64,000 nt of DNA from Taenia hydatigena (taxonomy: Eukaryota > Platyhelminthes > Cestoda > Cyclophyllidea > Taeniidae): contig JADWOT020000001.1 in NCBI GenBank assembly GCA_036345935.2, positions 17,848,828 through 17,912,827 on the forward strand, written 5' to 3'. Each line of letters starts with the position of its first letter. Positions within the stretch are counted from its first letter, which is position 1. Positions 50,522 through 61,200 of this stretch are shown piece after piece. A program made the translations under genes and the position numbers. The notes under the pieces were generated by a model that made no database searches, had not been told where the DNA came from, and saw only the letters and a program-made list of their open reading frames with translations.

Positions 50522-50715
50522 TTGAGGCTTTTGCTGAATTTAAAGCATTAATTAAAACTAGTAAATAAGATGGTTGGATGCAGCTAGTCAATTTGGATGC
50601 ATCATTCCTTGCTTGCAGTCAATCATTGCTGTCGTTTCTTACAAGTTGGACTGATAAGCCACGTCATTATTCTCCAGCGGTTTGATCTTATTTGGTGCGA
50701 AACACAGGTTTCATA

Positions 50716-50742
50716 ATCATCATCATCATCATCATCATCATC
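50716..50742 (+). repeat. (ATC)n microsatellite
   Basis: About nine uninterrupted ATC repeats. On the minus strand this gives the poly-Asp run in an otherwise unsupported frame. Confidence 0.95.
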
Positions 50743-51104
50743 GATGAAGCCGCAGAAAAGGCTGAAAACGGTCACGGTTGCAGGTGGTAAGGAGTAATGC
50801 GACACACGAATATCAGCTACGAGAGACAGCCGCAGTCTTTCCGCAAATTGATCAAACAGACGAATTTGTGGGTGACTAACTTAACTCATCCAGGATAAAG
50901 TATTGACAGCAATGAGGTATCTGTGATGGTAGAAGAAGGTAAGCAGAAGGAAGACAAATAAATGGAGAGCGGAAACATCAGGAAAGCGGGAATGGCGTAA
51001 AGGTGAGATGAGCGTGTAGACTTGCAGCAATCAAGGAGAGCAATCCATGAGGGAGAGACAAATGACCTAAAACTAGGTTGGTGATTGTGTGAATCTATGG
51101 TCAG

Positions 51105-51340
51105 GTGAATGGATTCGTGGTGGAATGAACTACACCCAACACTGCCTTCCATTTACGTAAAAATTCCCTTTTATCAGTCGTCGCATTTAGCAAAGAAAGT
51201 GTAATGACGAAGTTCGCTTCAAAGGCGAATGCCATAACTGCTGGTGAAAGAGGCCTCATTTGTATGTCTTGGACGGGTGCGCCACCCACTCGTCGCCTAC
51301 GTCCATCAACCAACTCATATTGAGTTGCATTTCTTCCCAA
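51105..51340 (-). CDS. Possible coding exon, unknown
   Basis: Minus-strand frame open for 79 codons, with a coding-like segment (VQDIQMRPLSPAVMAF, then a hydrophobic stretch) and a possible donor (TTTTTAC|GTAAAT at about 51159). Weak support. Confidence 0.25.
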
Positions 51341-51346
51341 CTATAG

Positions 51347-51485
51347 CCTGCCACACCACTGATGGAACTTCCTCCAACAAATCGTAGGGAGGACATGCTT
51401 GAAATGCCGCTTTTACTTTCTTCATTTAGCTACGCATCACCGGATCCCCCACTCCCTTTATGGTATGAGGCGAACTCGATTGCAG
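51347..51485 (+). CDS. Possible internal or first exon
   Basis: Runs from acceptor-like CCCAACTATAG to a perfect donor (ATTGCAG|GTAAGC). It is open for 46 codons and contains an ATG at 51362. Leu/Pro-rich, no recognisable domain. The frame stays open beyond the donor only because it runs into the inverted SINE copy. Confidence 0.35.
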
Positions 51486-51644
51486 GTAAGCTCTGGCGAA
51501 GTAGTCGGAAGCAGCGGATCGGCCCAGTGGAATACACCACACCGATTAGATTAGGAATCGTAGTACTAGTCATTGTGCAACGTGTGGCATTGAGTATTTT
51601 TCTACAATATGAAGAGAAATCCAATAAAAAGAACAACATTGTAA

Positions 51645-51745
51645 TACTTTGTTTGTTTGAACTACTGGTTTCGGTCAGAGTCACAGAGGTGGCCATATTG
51701 CCCCAGCTGCGTAGGCTGGACTCCGGACCATACCAAACCAAAATA
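51645..51745 (-). mobile_element. SINE copy 2 (inverted)
   Basis: The reverse complement reads GTCCAGCCTACGCAGCTGGGG..., ATGGCCACCTCTGTGACTCTGACC, AAACCAGTAGT, AACAAAGTATTACA. It matches 49966-50050 position by position with about 15 per cent differences by eye. This accounts for the open frames on both strands at 51430-51757. Confidence 0.65.
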
Positions 51746-51759
51746 GGCAAGAATTAGCT

Positions 51760-52400
51760 TAGGCTGACATCAGATGGTCAGCTTAACCACCACTAAGGTG
51801 TCACAGTCGGACTATCATTTCCCCATCATCATGTACGTGGCAACTTCACTTGCAAATCGGATTCAATTAATTGGATTTAAGAAGTGTGTGTCACATTGGA
51901 TTCCTTCTAAAAACCACACCACGCACCATTGTCTTCATGGGAGGGGCATTCTATCGAGGTTACGTCCATCAGATTGACATAAGGTTGTACTGGAGCAATT
52001 GCTTGGATGCCAGAATGAAGTGGTTGTGAGGGTTCGGTTCATCATTGTGGAGAGTGGCAAACGATTGAGGGGTTATGGTGCGTCACAGACAAGTCATGCG
52101 GATGTTTGTGTGAGGTCAGATCAATCCCACCCCAGTGAGGGTCCGTTCGAGTAACTGAATCCGAGGTGTGAATTATGCATGTTGGTTAACTTTGGTGCCA
52201 AAACAAAGACTCCATGGTGGGGTCGTTCACTCCCTCATTCTTTAAGCAAACCCAACCTGCCCCTAATTCGGCTAAATGTGATAATTGCGTCGAAACGAAT
52301 GCGTACGAATTGGTTCACTAAAGACAATAATTTTATTTTTTAATGAAAAGGAATAGCAATTGTTTTGAATCTAATAGGCAGTTGGTGCAACTGGCTCCAT
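51760..52400 (+). repeat. Diverged direct duplication, unit 1
   Basis: Aligns with 52905-53945 in the same orientation. The best block is GTGTGAGGTCAG(A/G)TCAATCCCACCCCAGTGAGGGTCCGT, then GAGTAACTGAATCCGAGGTGTG, near 52110-52170 and 53285-53350. The flanking parts (GGATTTAAGAAGTG; TGCGTACGAA(T/A)TGGTT) match less well. Confidence 0.7.
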
Positions 52401-52904
52401 GCCCACACGTCTGTTCTTTATAGCAGTCGTCCCCTTCGAGGGAATGAGAAGTCAACGCCACCATCATGTATGACAACAATGTGACTCTCCAAATGGCAAC
52501 CGATTCGTTAGTCAGTGGATGAGGGAGTCAGGCCTTCATGCTAGAAGGAGTCTCACTTACCCATGCTTGCGTTGATGCACACAGTAAGATAACGCACATT
52601 GTTGCAATAAGGTCAAAGGCCAACCCATCGCCGCATGACTCGACCCAGAAGGTTTAATTCTCCCCAAAACAACTTATAATGGATGAGGTGATGACTTGGC
52701 GTACTATGCTCTAGTCTATCATTGGTTTGTTTACGCCCCATTGGTAAACTTGATTTTCAAAGTGACTAGCGGTTACTTAAGAGAAAATGACTTTGCGAAC
52801 CCCGAGGCTGCACTGCACTTACGTGAGTTCGGTGGGGAGCACAGCTAAGACGATTGAGGCAAACGCCTATCTGCAACGGAACAAGAAGAGACGAGAAGTA
52901 GCTT

Positions 52905-53945
52905 AGGCTAACCTCAGGTAGTCACGTCTGGAATGGAGCTTTCGGTTTGACCAGTCCAACCACCGCCATGCCGTCACAATCCGACTATCACTGCTACACC
53001 GTCATGTGTGTGACAACTTCTCTTCCAATTTTTAGATTAACTTAACTGGATTTAAGAAGTGTAAGGTCACATTGGTTCTTTTTTTCACACCATGCTAGGC
53101 ATTATTTCACTTTGTTGCAGGCGTTGTCTATATAAATGGAGTCCAATGGATTAAAATGAAGTTGTAATAAAACCATTGTTTGAATGTCAAAATGAAACAA
53201 TTGTGAGGGTTCGTTTCATCACCGCGGTGATTCTTGCACGACGAAGGGGCCAAACACGTCACAGACACGTCATGCGGAGGATTGTGTGAGGTCAGGTCAA
53301 TCCCACCCCAGTGAGGGTCCGTCCGAGTAACTGAATCCGAGGTGTGGATTATGCATGTTAGTTAAATTTGATGCCAAAACAAACTCATATTGGTAATCGT
53401 GCCCAGGGATAGAAGGCCATTTCATTTGCATCGTCTGATGTGGCTTCGGGAGCGGTCTCATGGGTTTGCATTCAATTATTTCTGCGGCGTCCCATTCGAT
53501 GGCACTTTCGTGTTAATCGTGGACTTTGTGAAACGATCGCCTTAGCGTTCCTGATTGGACTTGTTGCACAAACTTGTAATAGCCTCATCGTGCAAAAGGC
53601 AGGTGTAAACATGGCCGTGTTAGCTAATATTTATAAAGGTGAAAGACAAAGGTTGGCTAAATCGCAGGCCATTTGCTGACCCAGCACCTGAATAGCTACT
53701 GAAGGAGTAATTGATGATGTCAATAGGATTTGCATTAGCTGCATTTAAAGTGGAAGGTGGAGCCATTCATCTCCAAACTCTTTAAACCCTTGTATCTCCT
53801 CTTAGTTTGGTAAAATACTTTGAGCTGCAAATCATGCGTACGAAATGGTTTACTGGGTGCAATAATTTCTGTTTCATATAAAAAAGGAAATGAAATTGTT
53901 TCGTATCTATTGAGCAGTTGTTGCTAAAGGTCGCTATGTGGCATG
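52905..53945 (+). repeat. Diverged direct duplication, unit 2
   Basis: Second unit. It differs from unit 1 by an extra segment at about 53400-53800 that carries the membrane-like frame 53440-53602. Confidence 0.65.
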
Positions 53946-54190
53946 AAATGACATTGCAAAGCACGTTGATGCGCTGTTGGAAGGAATGGCAAACGCACAC
54001 TGATTTCCTCACATAAATAGAATGATTGCAAACACGACCGCACGAATCGCTGAGGCGGTTGCAACATTTGTCTTTATTTTCTCAGCCGCACACTGCCTCA
54101 GCGACAGTTGGCTCCAAACCACTTATCCGTCCGAGCCCATGAACGTGTGGTTGAAATTGGCCATCCAGATGCCTAGATACGCATCAACAG
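53440..54190 (+). CDS. Two possible membrane-spanning exons, unknown transporter or channel
   Basis: Frame 53440-53602 contains a hydrophobic helix (CETIALAFLIGLVAQTCNSL) and a donor-like AAGGCAG|GTGTAA. Frame 54021-54190 follows ATAAATAG, contains AEAVATFVFIFSAAHC, and ends at a good donor (ATCAACAG|GTACAG). Both helices have a Glu near the start and small residues, loosely like aquaporin helices 1 and 4. No NPA-type motif was found, and the two frames do not join in phase directly. Treat as a weak candidate. Confidence 0.25.
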
Positions 54191-55188
54191 GTACAGCGAT
54201 CGGCTGGACATTCCAACTCACGAAAGGGCTTTTGGGCAAATGAAGGGCATATAACATGAAACGCTGTGCAGAACACTATCAAGCAAAGAGCTTGAATCGC
54301 CAACAAGTGTGCTACGTACGCCACCTACCACAAATGTTCTTGACCGCAAGTACACTAAGCAGCATACAACTAGCTGAAGAATGTGAGTTTAATTTACCTG
54401 CTAAACCAGCCTCAACATTGTGTTCTCGACCGCTACCCATAGGCGTCGACGCAAACTGGTCCGTCAAACCCGCGTGTTTCTTGCATAACTAATCCAACTT
54501 CATTCTCACACCGTCGCCACTTTCCTCCCTCTCCTCCCCGCCTCTCTATGCTCTGCAATCTCTGAGGCACGATTAAATGCCTGCGATGTATTGCATCACG
54601 TCTAGACCAGTTTTCCCTTGCTTCGTAGGGGAACATCGGCACAACACAAATTGCTCCTTTACACCTTCAAACTAACGCCACAACTAGTGCGTCCCACTAC
54701 ACTACTTTCTGCTCAGCACACTCTGTGGGGTTCGAGACGATGCTTCACAATCATGCTCACGCTATATGTTTCGACAGTCGCCAATTGATGCAACGTCTCA
54801 GTCAAGTGTCAGCAGACTTAAAGAGTTGAGGTAAATCCACCAAGGTCAGTAGAAGCCTCATTCTCCCCTCTTGCTTGCAAACAAAATAAAGGTACAAGAA
54901 GTACAAGTGGGATGGCTATGTGGAGGCTTCAGCAGTCTACTCAACTCAGCCTGTGATGAGCTGGTGCACGCAACTGACACTACGTAAAGACAGATCAATG
55001 TGATAAGACTGAGCAGTCATCTCGACGTCTGGCTGTCAAAGTGACCTCATTCGATTTCTATTCTCAGTCACCGATTGTCCAATCAAACGCATTGCATGAG
55101 CGCATATCAATACAGTCCAATGGCGTCTAAACTGCGATCATCCCATCTCCATATCTAGTCAGTCGTTAGCAAGATCGCAAAAGAAAGC
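54191..55188. other. No supportable gene
   Basis: Frame 54256-54492 (78 codons) has no splice or domain support. The rest probably is upstream DNA of the gene at 55189. Confidence 0.3.
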
Positions 55189-56074
55189 ATGAAACCAAAT
55201 AGCAATCGGTCGTCTATGCCTCCAACTTCATCATCAACTTCTGGTTCCGCCTCGACCAAAGGCGACGGTCAACACCATCAAGGTGATGACGAATGGAGGG
55301 TGGTCCACACAGACAATCTCAAACTGAGATTTTCGAAGATGGTGAAGGAGCGGCATCACCACAAAAGGCGTAAGTTACGCATTTTCGTTCACACGTTCCG
55401 TCTATGTCTTCGCACTCGCTTTGCCACACCTCTTTTGTAAGGGATAGTATACTGATGTTAGTTTAAATCGAACAGAACCAAAATTTGTGTTTGTGCGCAC
55501 TGTGCTCAGACCGTGCTTCATCAGTTGTGCTTTGCAAATCTTCATGCGTTGCAAGCGCCGACTGAATCCCTCACAGCTCACATTCCCCTGCCACTTATGG
55601 CATTTGTGCTACATTTAGGTAATCAAACGAATTCAGCTCTTCCAGCTTCCTTCACTGCCTCTTTTGCTATCCAAGTGGACCGACCCCACGTTCAGTCGAG
55701 CACAGCAGTTAAGGCTGCACCCGTGTCAGCAGCTTCCTCAACCACATCTGCCCAAACCTCCGTTTCACGAATAAGTGCCTCCTCTTCCGACACTAATGCA
55801 CACCAGCATTCTAAACAAGAAGTGGTGTTGGATGAAATCGACCGCCACAATCGGCGCGTCTTGGCTAAGAAGGGCATTTTTAAAATGTGTACGTGAAGTT
55901 CTTATCCCTTCCTCTGTCCCTCAAAACTGCTTTAGCAACTTGCTGGGAGTCCACTTTTAGATTATTTTGATGTCATTTGCAGTCACAAAGGAGACCGTCG
56001 AAGTAGTTGAATGCAACCTCCTCACACATAAATCCAAAGCTAAGCTAAGCGCATACCTTCCACTTCCAGTTTGA
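55189..56074 (+). CDS. Three-exon gene, 180 aa, low-complexity N-terminal half, unknown family
   Basis: Exon 1 is 55189-55369 (donor AAAAGGC|GTAAGT), exon 2 is 55619-55888 (acceptor CTACATTTAG, donor AAAATGT|GTACGT), exon 3 is 55983-56074 (acceptor GTCATTTGCAG, stop TGA). Both introns are phase 1 (249 and 94 nt), and the joined frame has no stops. Residues 1-30 are Ser/Thr/Pro/Gly-rich. Then comes an ordered patch (DDEWRVVHTDNLKLRFSKMV), a His/Lys/Arg cluster (KERHHHKRR) that could bind nucleic acid or act as a nuclear signal, a Ser/Thr/Ala linker, and a C-terminal patch (VVLDEIDRHNRRVLAKKGIF, then a short tail ending LPLPV). No membrane segment or signal peptide. I do not recognise the family. 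The ATG at 55189 is the first in frame; an upstream exon is possible but not needed. Confidence 0.7.
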
Positions 56075-59054
56075 TGCTTGTAGGATAGTATCCCCAATTC
56101 CTCCTCACTACGTCAAAATTGTGCATAATATCATAGCGCTCCTAATTCACATCATTCACAGAATCACGCATCTGATTCCTTTTGGATAAATATTGTCATT
56201 CAAGCCGACACCGTAGTGGAAGCAACATCTAGCCCTCAGTGTTAGTGGTTAGCTTGCGAATCTTCTTTTTCTTCTTCTTTGCATTTCGTAGTTCAACAAC
56301 GGAGGGCTGCGCTCGCTCCTACTCAACGGCGCAAAGCGTCGCGGTCGAAAGCTGGCACCCGACCATAGCAAACCAATGATCCCTTCTGACACCACAGCGC
56401 TCCCTCCCTCCCTCCCTTTTGTATGCAGCATTGCGTTTTAATGATACGCACACTCGTGCTATATCTCTCTGCATTGAACATGTACGGGTTGGGGTGTAGG
56501 GTCTGACTGCTTATTCTTATCTGGTAAGCCGACGGCTTCTTACTTCATCAGACCATTCACTGCATCGTTTGCGCTTCTAACTAATGCATCATCTTGAGGT
56601 GAACATTTCTACCTCTCATTGTTACATGAATGGGGATGTCGGAAGGTCACCGACCTTGCCAAACGTTGCATATTCCTGCAAAGCATACTTCTGAAAGCGC
56701 TAGGTGCATTCAATTGCAGAGTTAAGCAAGTGAGAGTGGAAGGAGTAGAGAGAGAAGCTTGTGTTACCCATCCATCCCTATACAGTGCTTGCGACACTGA
56801 CGCCATTTTTGTAGCAGCCGATTGCTAAACATTCTCCAAACAACTAGACTGCTGCACAGAGGCTACAAAGGTAGGAGCATCTTGATGAAAGTTCCATTTA
56901 CGGTTGAGGCAGTGAGTTAATCGCTCATCTGACTCGGGGAGATACACCAGTCGAGCCCTCACAACAACAGCGCCGGCTGGAGTCATTTAATTTTTGCTCT
57001 AGTTTTTATTTTACTTAATTCTTTTTTACCACTGAAACTTGAAGTATGATCGCCTTTTGTTTCGCCAACTGGAAACACGCTATTTTATTTCAAGCGCAAA
57101 CTCATGACATTATGAGTTGTTCTTGGCTCCAAGCGGAGACAAAATCATGAATCGGTAGATGGATTGACGGGAATGTGGGTGAATGAAAGTTAGTTACGTT
57201 TATGCGGTCACACGTGATCACAGAGTGTTAGTGAGGAGAGCTCAAAAGGAAGGGTAAGGGCGTGTGAGTGAGCTGTCATCGCTTAACTCATGTCATGTCA
57301 TCGTGTCATGTCGTGTTCTGAGGCTGAGGCCAAAAGAAGAAATGAGCTTCGTTCCATGGAGCGCGACAGGGAGGAATCGTACGATTAATAAAAGTGGTGT
57401 AAGAAATGGTACAACCGCGCAAAGAATTATTCAGGGTAGGTGAGCAGTCAAATGTAAACAGACTGCCCCAGGAAGTAAGGAAATAGTGCGGCGATAGAAC
57501 CATGTCACTTGTATTGCTATCAGGCACTTCACGACCACGTCTTTATCGTGGTGGCTAATTGCCTTTTGACCGGCCGCAGGCTATCACTGTTGGTGTCACT
57601 AGCACCAATGTGAACCGTTGACAGGTGCAGTGGCTTTTGTCACTCCATGTGTATTTGGCCACTAACAATGGTGTGGAGGTTGCTGTGCCTCTTATAGTTG
57701 CTAGTAGCCACTATTGGTACTTGTCAAGTAAAAGAAGAGAGAACTTGCTTAAAACTTTTGCCTCTTGAGCCAATCTACATCATTCTACGAGCACGAATTC
57801 GTTCCAGTATATCCTCTTTTTTGTGGACATTTCCAAATCCTGTTTACATGCTTGCATCATCATTTTAGCCCTACGACTGGCATCGTTGCAAAGACTATGT
57901 CTAGTTTAATTTTTATTGTCAGACAAGTCTGCTGCACTCATTTATACGTGTTTTCCTATGTGGTGGTCTCTTTTCCGCCTCTAACTTGAACTGATTTGGT
58001 TTGACTTTTGGGTCAACAAAAGTGTTGCAGACTACAATTGGCGAAATGGAATAAGTACAGCCGATGCTTTGTTTAGACTGCCTAGAAAGCGGGGCCCCGG
58101 GCGATGAACAATGAGCTCCTTTAAATTCCGACCCGGTCTCTTTTGCCTCCACCTTCATCTAACCGACCCGAAAATGTGGGTATCATTGTCTTGCTCTACT
58201 CAAATAAAATAAGTACCATATTGCTTTTACCAACTCTATTGAAATCACTGGAGTGTATGGGAGAGCACGACGACGGTCAACGCTGCTTTGCGATTGCTGA
58301 AGTGCAATCGGCAATAAGATAGCTGAGTTACGGCAAATATAAACAATCAAAACACTCTACCTCTGGTATAAATGGGTGTGAAGGAATGAGGCTTGAACGC
58401 TGAAATTAGACGGCGTTCCGCGATTCGTGCCTCAAACCACTCGGCTGTGCTTACAGGGTTGTAATTACTTTTGCCACATTAAGCGTCACGTAGTCTACTT
58501 AGGCTAAAGGTATGCAACTGGTCCCACATGGACGCAATGACCTGCGATGCGTAGTTTTAAAGGGAATACATTGAGTTTATGGTGGGATAAATTAGTTAAA
58601 CAATAGTTAGGATGGTAACAGATGGCTGTATACAGTGTTTCTGTCACTTTCTTCAGACTGTACTTCCACTTGGTAAAACGGCCTTTCGAACATGCTGTCA
58701 TCTTCGTGGTTCTTGTGTGAGCTGGTGATGGATCCTCATCCACAGTGCATTAGCTGATTACAGCTTCAGTGAGGACGCAGCTAGCCTAACTGGTGATGAC
58801 AGCAAGCGAATTTTGTCTAATGAATAGAGATGTTGTCTCTCAAGGCTAAACATTAAAGCTGGCTAGTGTGTAAGAAAGGTGATTCTCGCGACTAGGTGTT
58901 TCTGTGCCGATTCTCAGGCAGAATTGCCGCATCTTAAGTCTACCTTACATAAATGCCTTAATTTCCTTTTCTATGCGTGAACTGTTAGCTTATAGAGGAG
59001 GTGATTCGTAGACTTTCAACTGCACTGTGACGGTCTACGGGAAAGATTATTAAG
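56075..59054. other. No supportable gene
   Basis: Contains a (CCCT)n tract at 56400-56417 (G-rich on the minus strand). Open frames of 60-79 codons at 57306, 57919 and 58504 (all minus) lack splice or domain support. Confidence 0.35.
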
Positions 59055-59366
59055 ATGGCGGAGGGTGCGTGTCGCTTCTATGAACAATGTACAACATTAC
59101 AACCTCTTCTTTGCCATGACTTTATAATTTTACTCGAGGAGTGGCGGGAGTGCATAGAACGAAGTGAGAGCATCTACTTGCAGCTGAAGGGCTTAATGAG
59201 GCTCGGAGTCAAAGACAATTTTGCAACCAACAATCTGAGGCTAAAAATATTCCTCTGCTATTCATCGCTTCCAAAACATCCTCACGCTACGGTGACGCTC
59301 CGTCAGTGGGAACCTATCGCCATCGCTGAATACGAAAACACTTTCCACAAAAACAAGTTTGAGTGA
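59055..59366 (+). CDS. Possible small single-exon gene, 103 aa
   Basis: ATG in good context (AAGATGG) opens a 103-codon frame ending in TGA. The first 50 residues look like an amphipathic, Cys-containing helix-rich segment (HDFIILLEEWRECIERSE). No splice sites are needed. No recognised family; a frame of this length can occur by chance. It is tail-to-tail with the minus-strand gene that ends near 59442. Confidence 0.35.
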   Translation: MAEGACRFYEQCTTLQPLLCHDFIILLEEWRECIERSESIYLQLKGLMRLGVKDNFATNNLRLKIFLCYSSLPKHPHATVTLRQWEPIAIAEYENTFHKNKFE

Positions 59367-59441
59367 ACTGAAGCTTTTGGTGCTGAGCACAATGCGTCCA
59401 AATTGACCACACCAGAGGGAATGCACAAGTTGGCCTACCTG

Positions 59442-61200
59442 TAGACCAGTACAACTGCCAGGTAGATGAGGCTAGCGTTGAACAAGCCAGGTAGATTTTT
59501 TAGTAGAATAACTTGTGCTGGCTCTAAAAGAAAGGTACAGGAAAGGTGAGGAATTAGAAGCGAGTAGCAGTTTTGATGTACTCTTACCACACACCAACTC
59601 GACAGGGTGTAAGTAAGTAGCATGCACGTGAGGTCTGTCTCTACCTCTTGGCTATTTTCTCGCACTCCTTGGCTAGGAGGGTATTGGTAGTAGATGAATG
59701 ACACCTTCGTTGAGATGGAAGATGTCTGCACATCAGCTCGCTTCGGCTCTAGCATCAGCTACCTCAGTGACGGAGGATTTGAGGCAGGAGAGAAGGAGGT
59801 AAAATAATACTTTACAAAAAAATTGCCAAATTCAATTCGGTAATGGCAGGTGATGGAGGGCAGTGTGGGTACTTGGATGTGTGGAAGAGGCCGGTGGAGG
59901 AAGTGATATTGTCACCACCCTCTTGCAGCAGGTAGACTTGAACTAATTGTATTGCTAGCGCTGCCCCACTGGCCACTGATAGGTCGATTTTCCCGCCGAA
60001 CGGAGACCAACACATCAGTACACAAGACATCCTGCATGCACACACACGGAACCTTAATGTTGACATTAATGGGAGAGAGTGAGCTCACTACGGGAGGCGA
60101 CATCTACGCCCTTCTACGCGTATGCCACTTTTGATTGTTATGGGCGAATTCATCTGTGCTAACACCAGTTCTATTCCTTCCTTTTAACCTTGGAGCTCTC
60201 GACGACTCACTCCTCCGTGCAATGCCCTTCAACTAAGGTTAAGCAGCCTTTGCAGGTAGACGTTGGCCGAAGAGGATTACAGTGGGCACAGAAAACAGAT
60301 CTGTGGGATGTTCATTTGCAGTACGTGGTCTCGCCACCGAAGTTGTGATGGTGACGTAGTCAGTTGCGACAATGTGAGTACATTATCTCGAATAAGTGCA
60401 CAGGCTTCTAAAGAATGCATGATTAGTGTCACAAGAGTGTGGACGAGATGTGGAAGAAGTATGAGATGAGGGCGAAGTGGTATGCTTTGCCGCCTTTTAC
60501 AGCATCGATACCTCATCGTATGTGGTGCCCTTGAACAGTGTAGTGACAATGATGAATGAATGATCGGCAGCCAACAATGGTCCAACTTGAAGCGTATGAT
60601 CTCCTTGTGCATACAAGACACCGTAAGTGAGCATATTTTGTAGGATCAAGGCAGATAAGTGCGATCTGCGCTTGCTTAATTCTGGTCAAGTTCTAAAATC
60701 CCCACTGGAATTTTACTGCCAATTCTGCTCTTGCTAATACCAGTGTCACTGAGAAGACGATGAAGTTGAAGCAAGCGAAAAATAAGCACTTTACCTAAGG
60801 GGAAATCGTAATTACTCACTGTCCAAATGGTCATCTAAAGGCTCCAATAAGCTCATAAACTTAGACGTCGACGTGGTACTGACACTGGAGAGAAGTTCGA
60901 GCCCATTGTGCCTGCTTCGAGAGAAACAAAGTGTTGATGGGAGCTAGTCTGACTTCTCATGGATGTCAAGGATGGTGATGCGCATATCGTAGAACAGTGT
61001 AACTGCAACAGAGACCGCAGCAATAGGTGAAGTGAGTGAGCCACGACTGCTTGCGGCGGGGTGGTTAACAAAGGCAGAAGTGAAACCCAACACTTGACAG
61101 TAGTAGAAGATTGGGTAGAGTATGACTCGTTGCGTCTGCTCCGGGTTGACGCTAAGGGAGGTCCTATCAACACGCTCGATCCCGCCATGTTTGAATTAGT
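59442..61200 (-). CDS. Multi-exon gene with very short introns and a Cys-rich (PSI-like) segment
   Basis: Phase-consistent minus-strand chain: exon to 60820 (donor GGACA|GTGAGT); 60794-60717; 60681-60512; microexon 60407-60382 (26 nt, acceptor CATTCTTTAG); 60300-60211 (acceptor CATCCCACAG, donor GGAGGA|GTGAGT); and from 60031 (acceptor GTGCATGCAG). Introns are 25, 35, 104, 81 and 179 nt, and every junction keeps the frame. Exon 60300-60211 encodes FCAHCNPLRPTSTCKGC then a CxxxxxC; the spacing C-x2-C-x8-C-x2-C-x7-C resembles a PSI domain of plexins or integrins. The next exon is hydrophobic (GAALAIQLVQVYLL). Later candidate exons (59755-59645; 59545-59442, acceptor TTTCTTTTAG, donor TACAG|GTAGG) include a membrane helix (ASLIYLAVVLVYR) but their joining is unresolved. 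The first exon (open from about 61200) has an in-frame TAG at 60944; a 60 nt in-frame intron (61003-60944) could remove it. Family not identified. Confidence 0.5.

Noticed and set aside
51486..51757. Long plus-strand and minus-strand frames with a hydrophobic stretch
   Set aside because: The 3' part of this DNA is the inverted SINE copy, and the plus frame passes a perfect donor first.
53440..54190. Aquaporin-11/12-like gene
   Set aside because: Two hydrophobic frames recall aquaporin helices, but no NPA-type motif was found and the exons do not join in phase. Kept only as unknown membrane exons.
59055..59366. Identification as a KICSTOR or augmin subunit
   Set aside because: Only vague helix-composition similarity; no motif supports either name.
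60211..60300. Glypican cysteine motif
   Set aside because: Two cysteine distances fit, but the following Cys spacing is shifted and upstream sequence does not resemble glypican. PSI-like spacing fits slightly better and is kept only as a resemblance.
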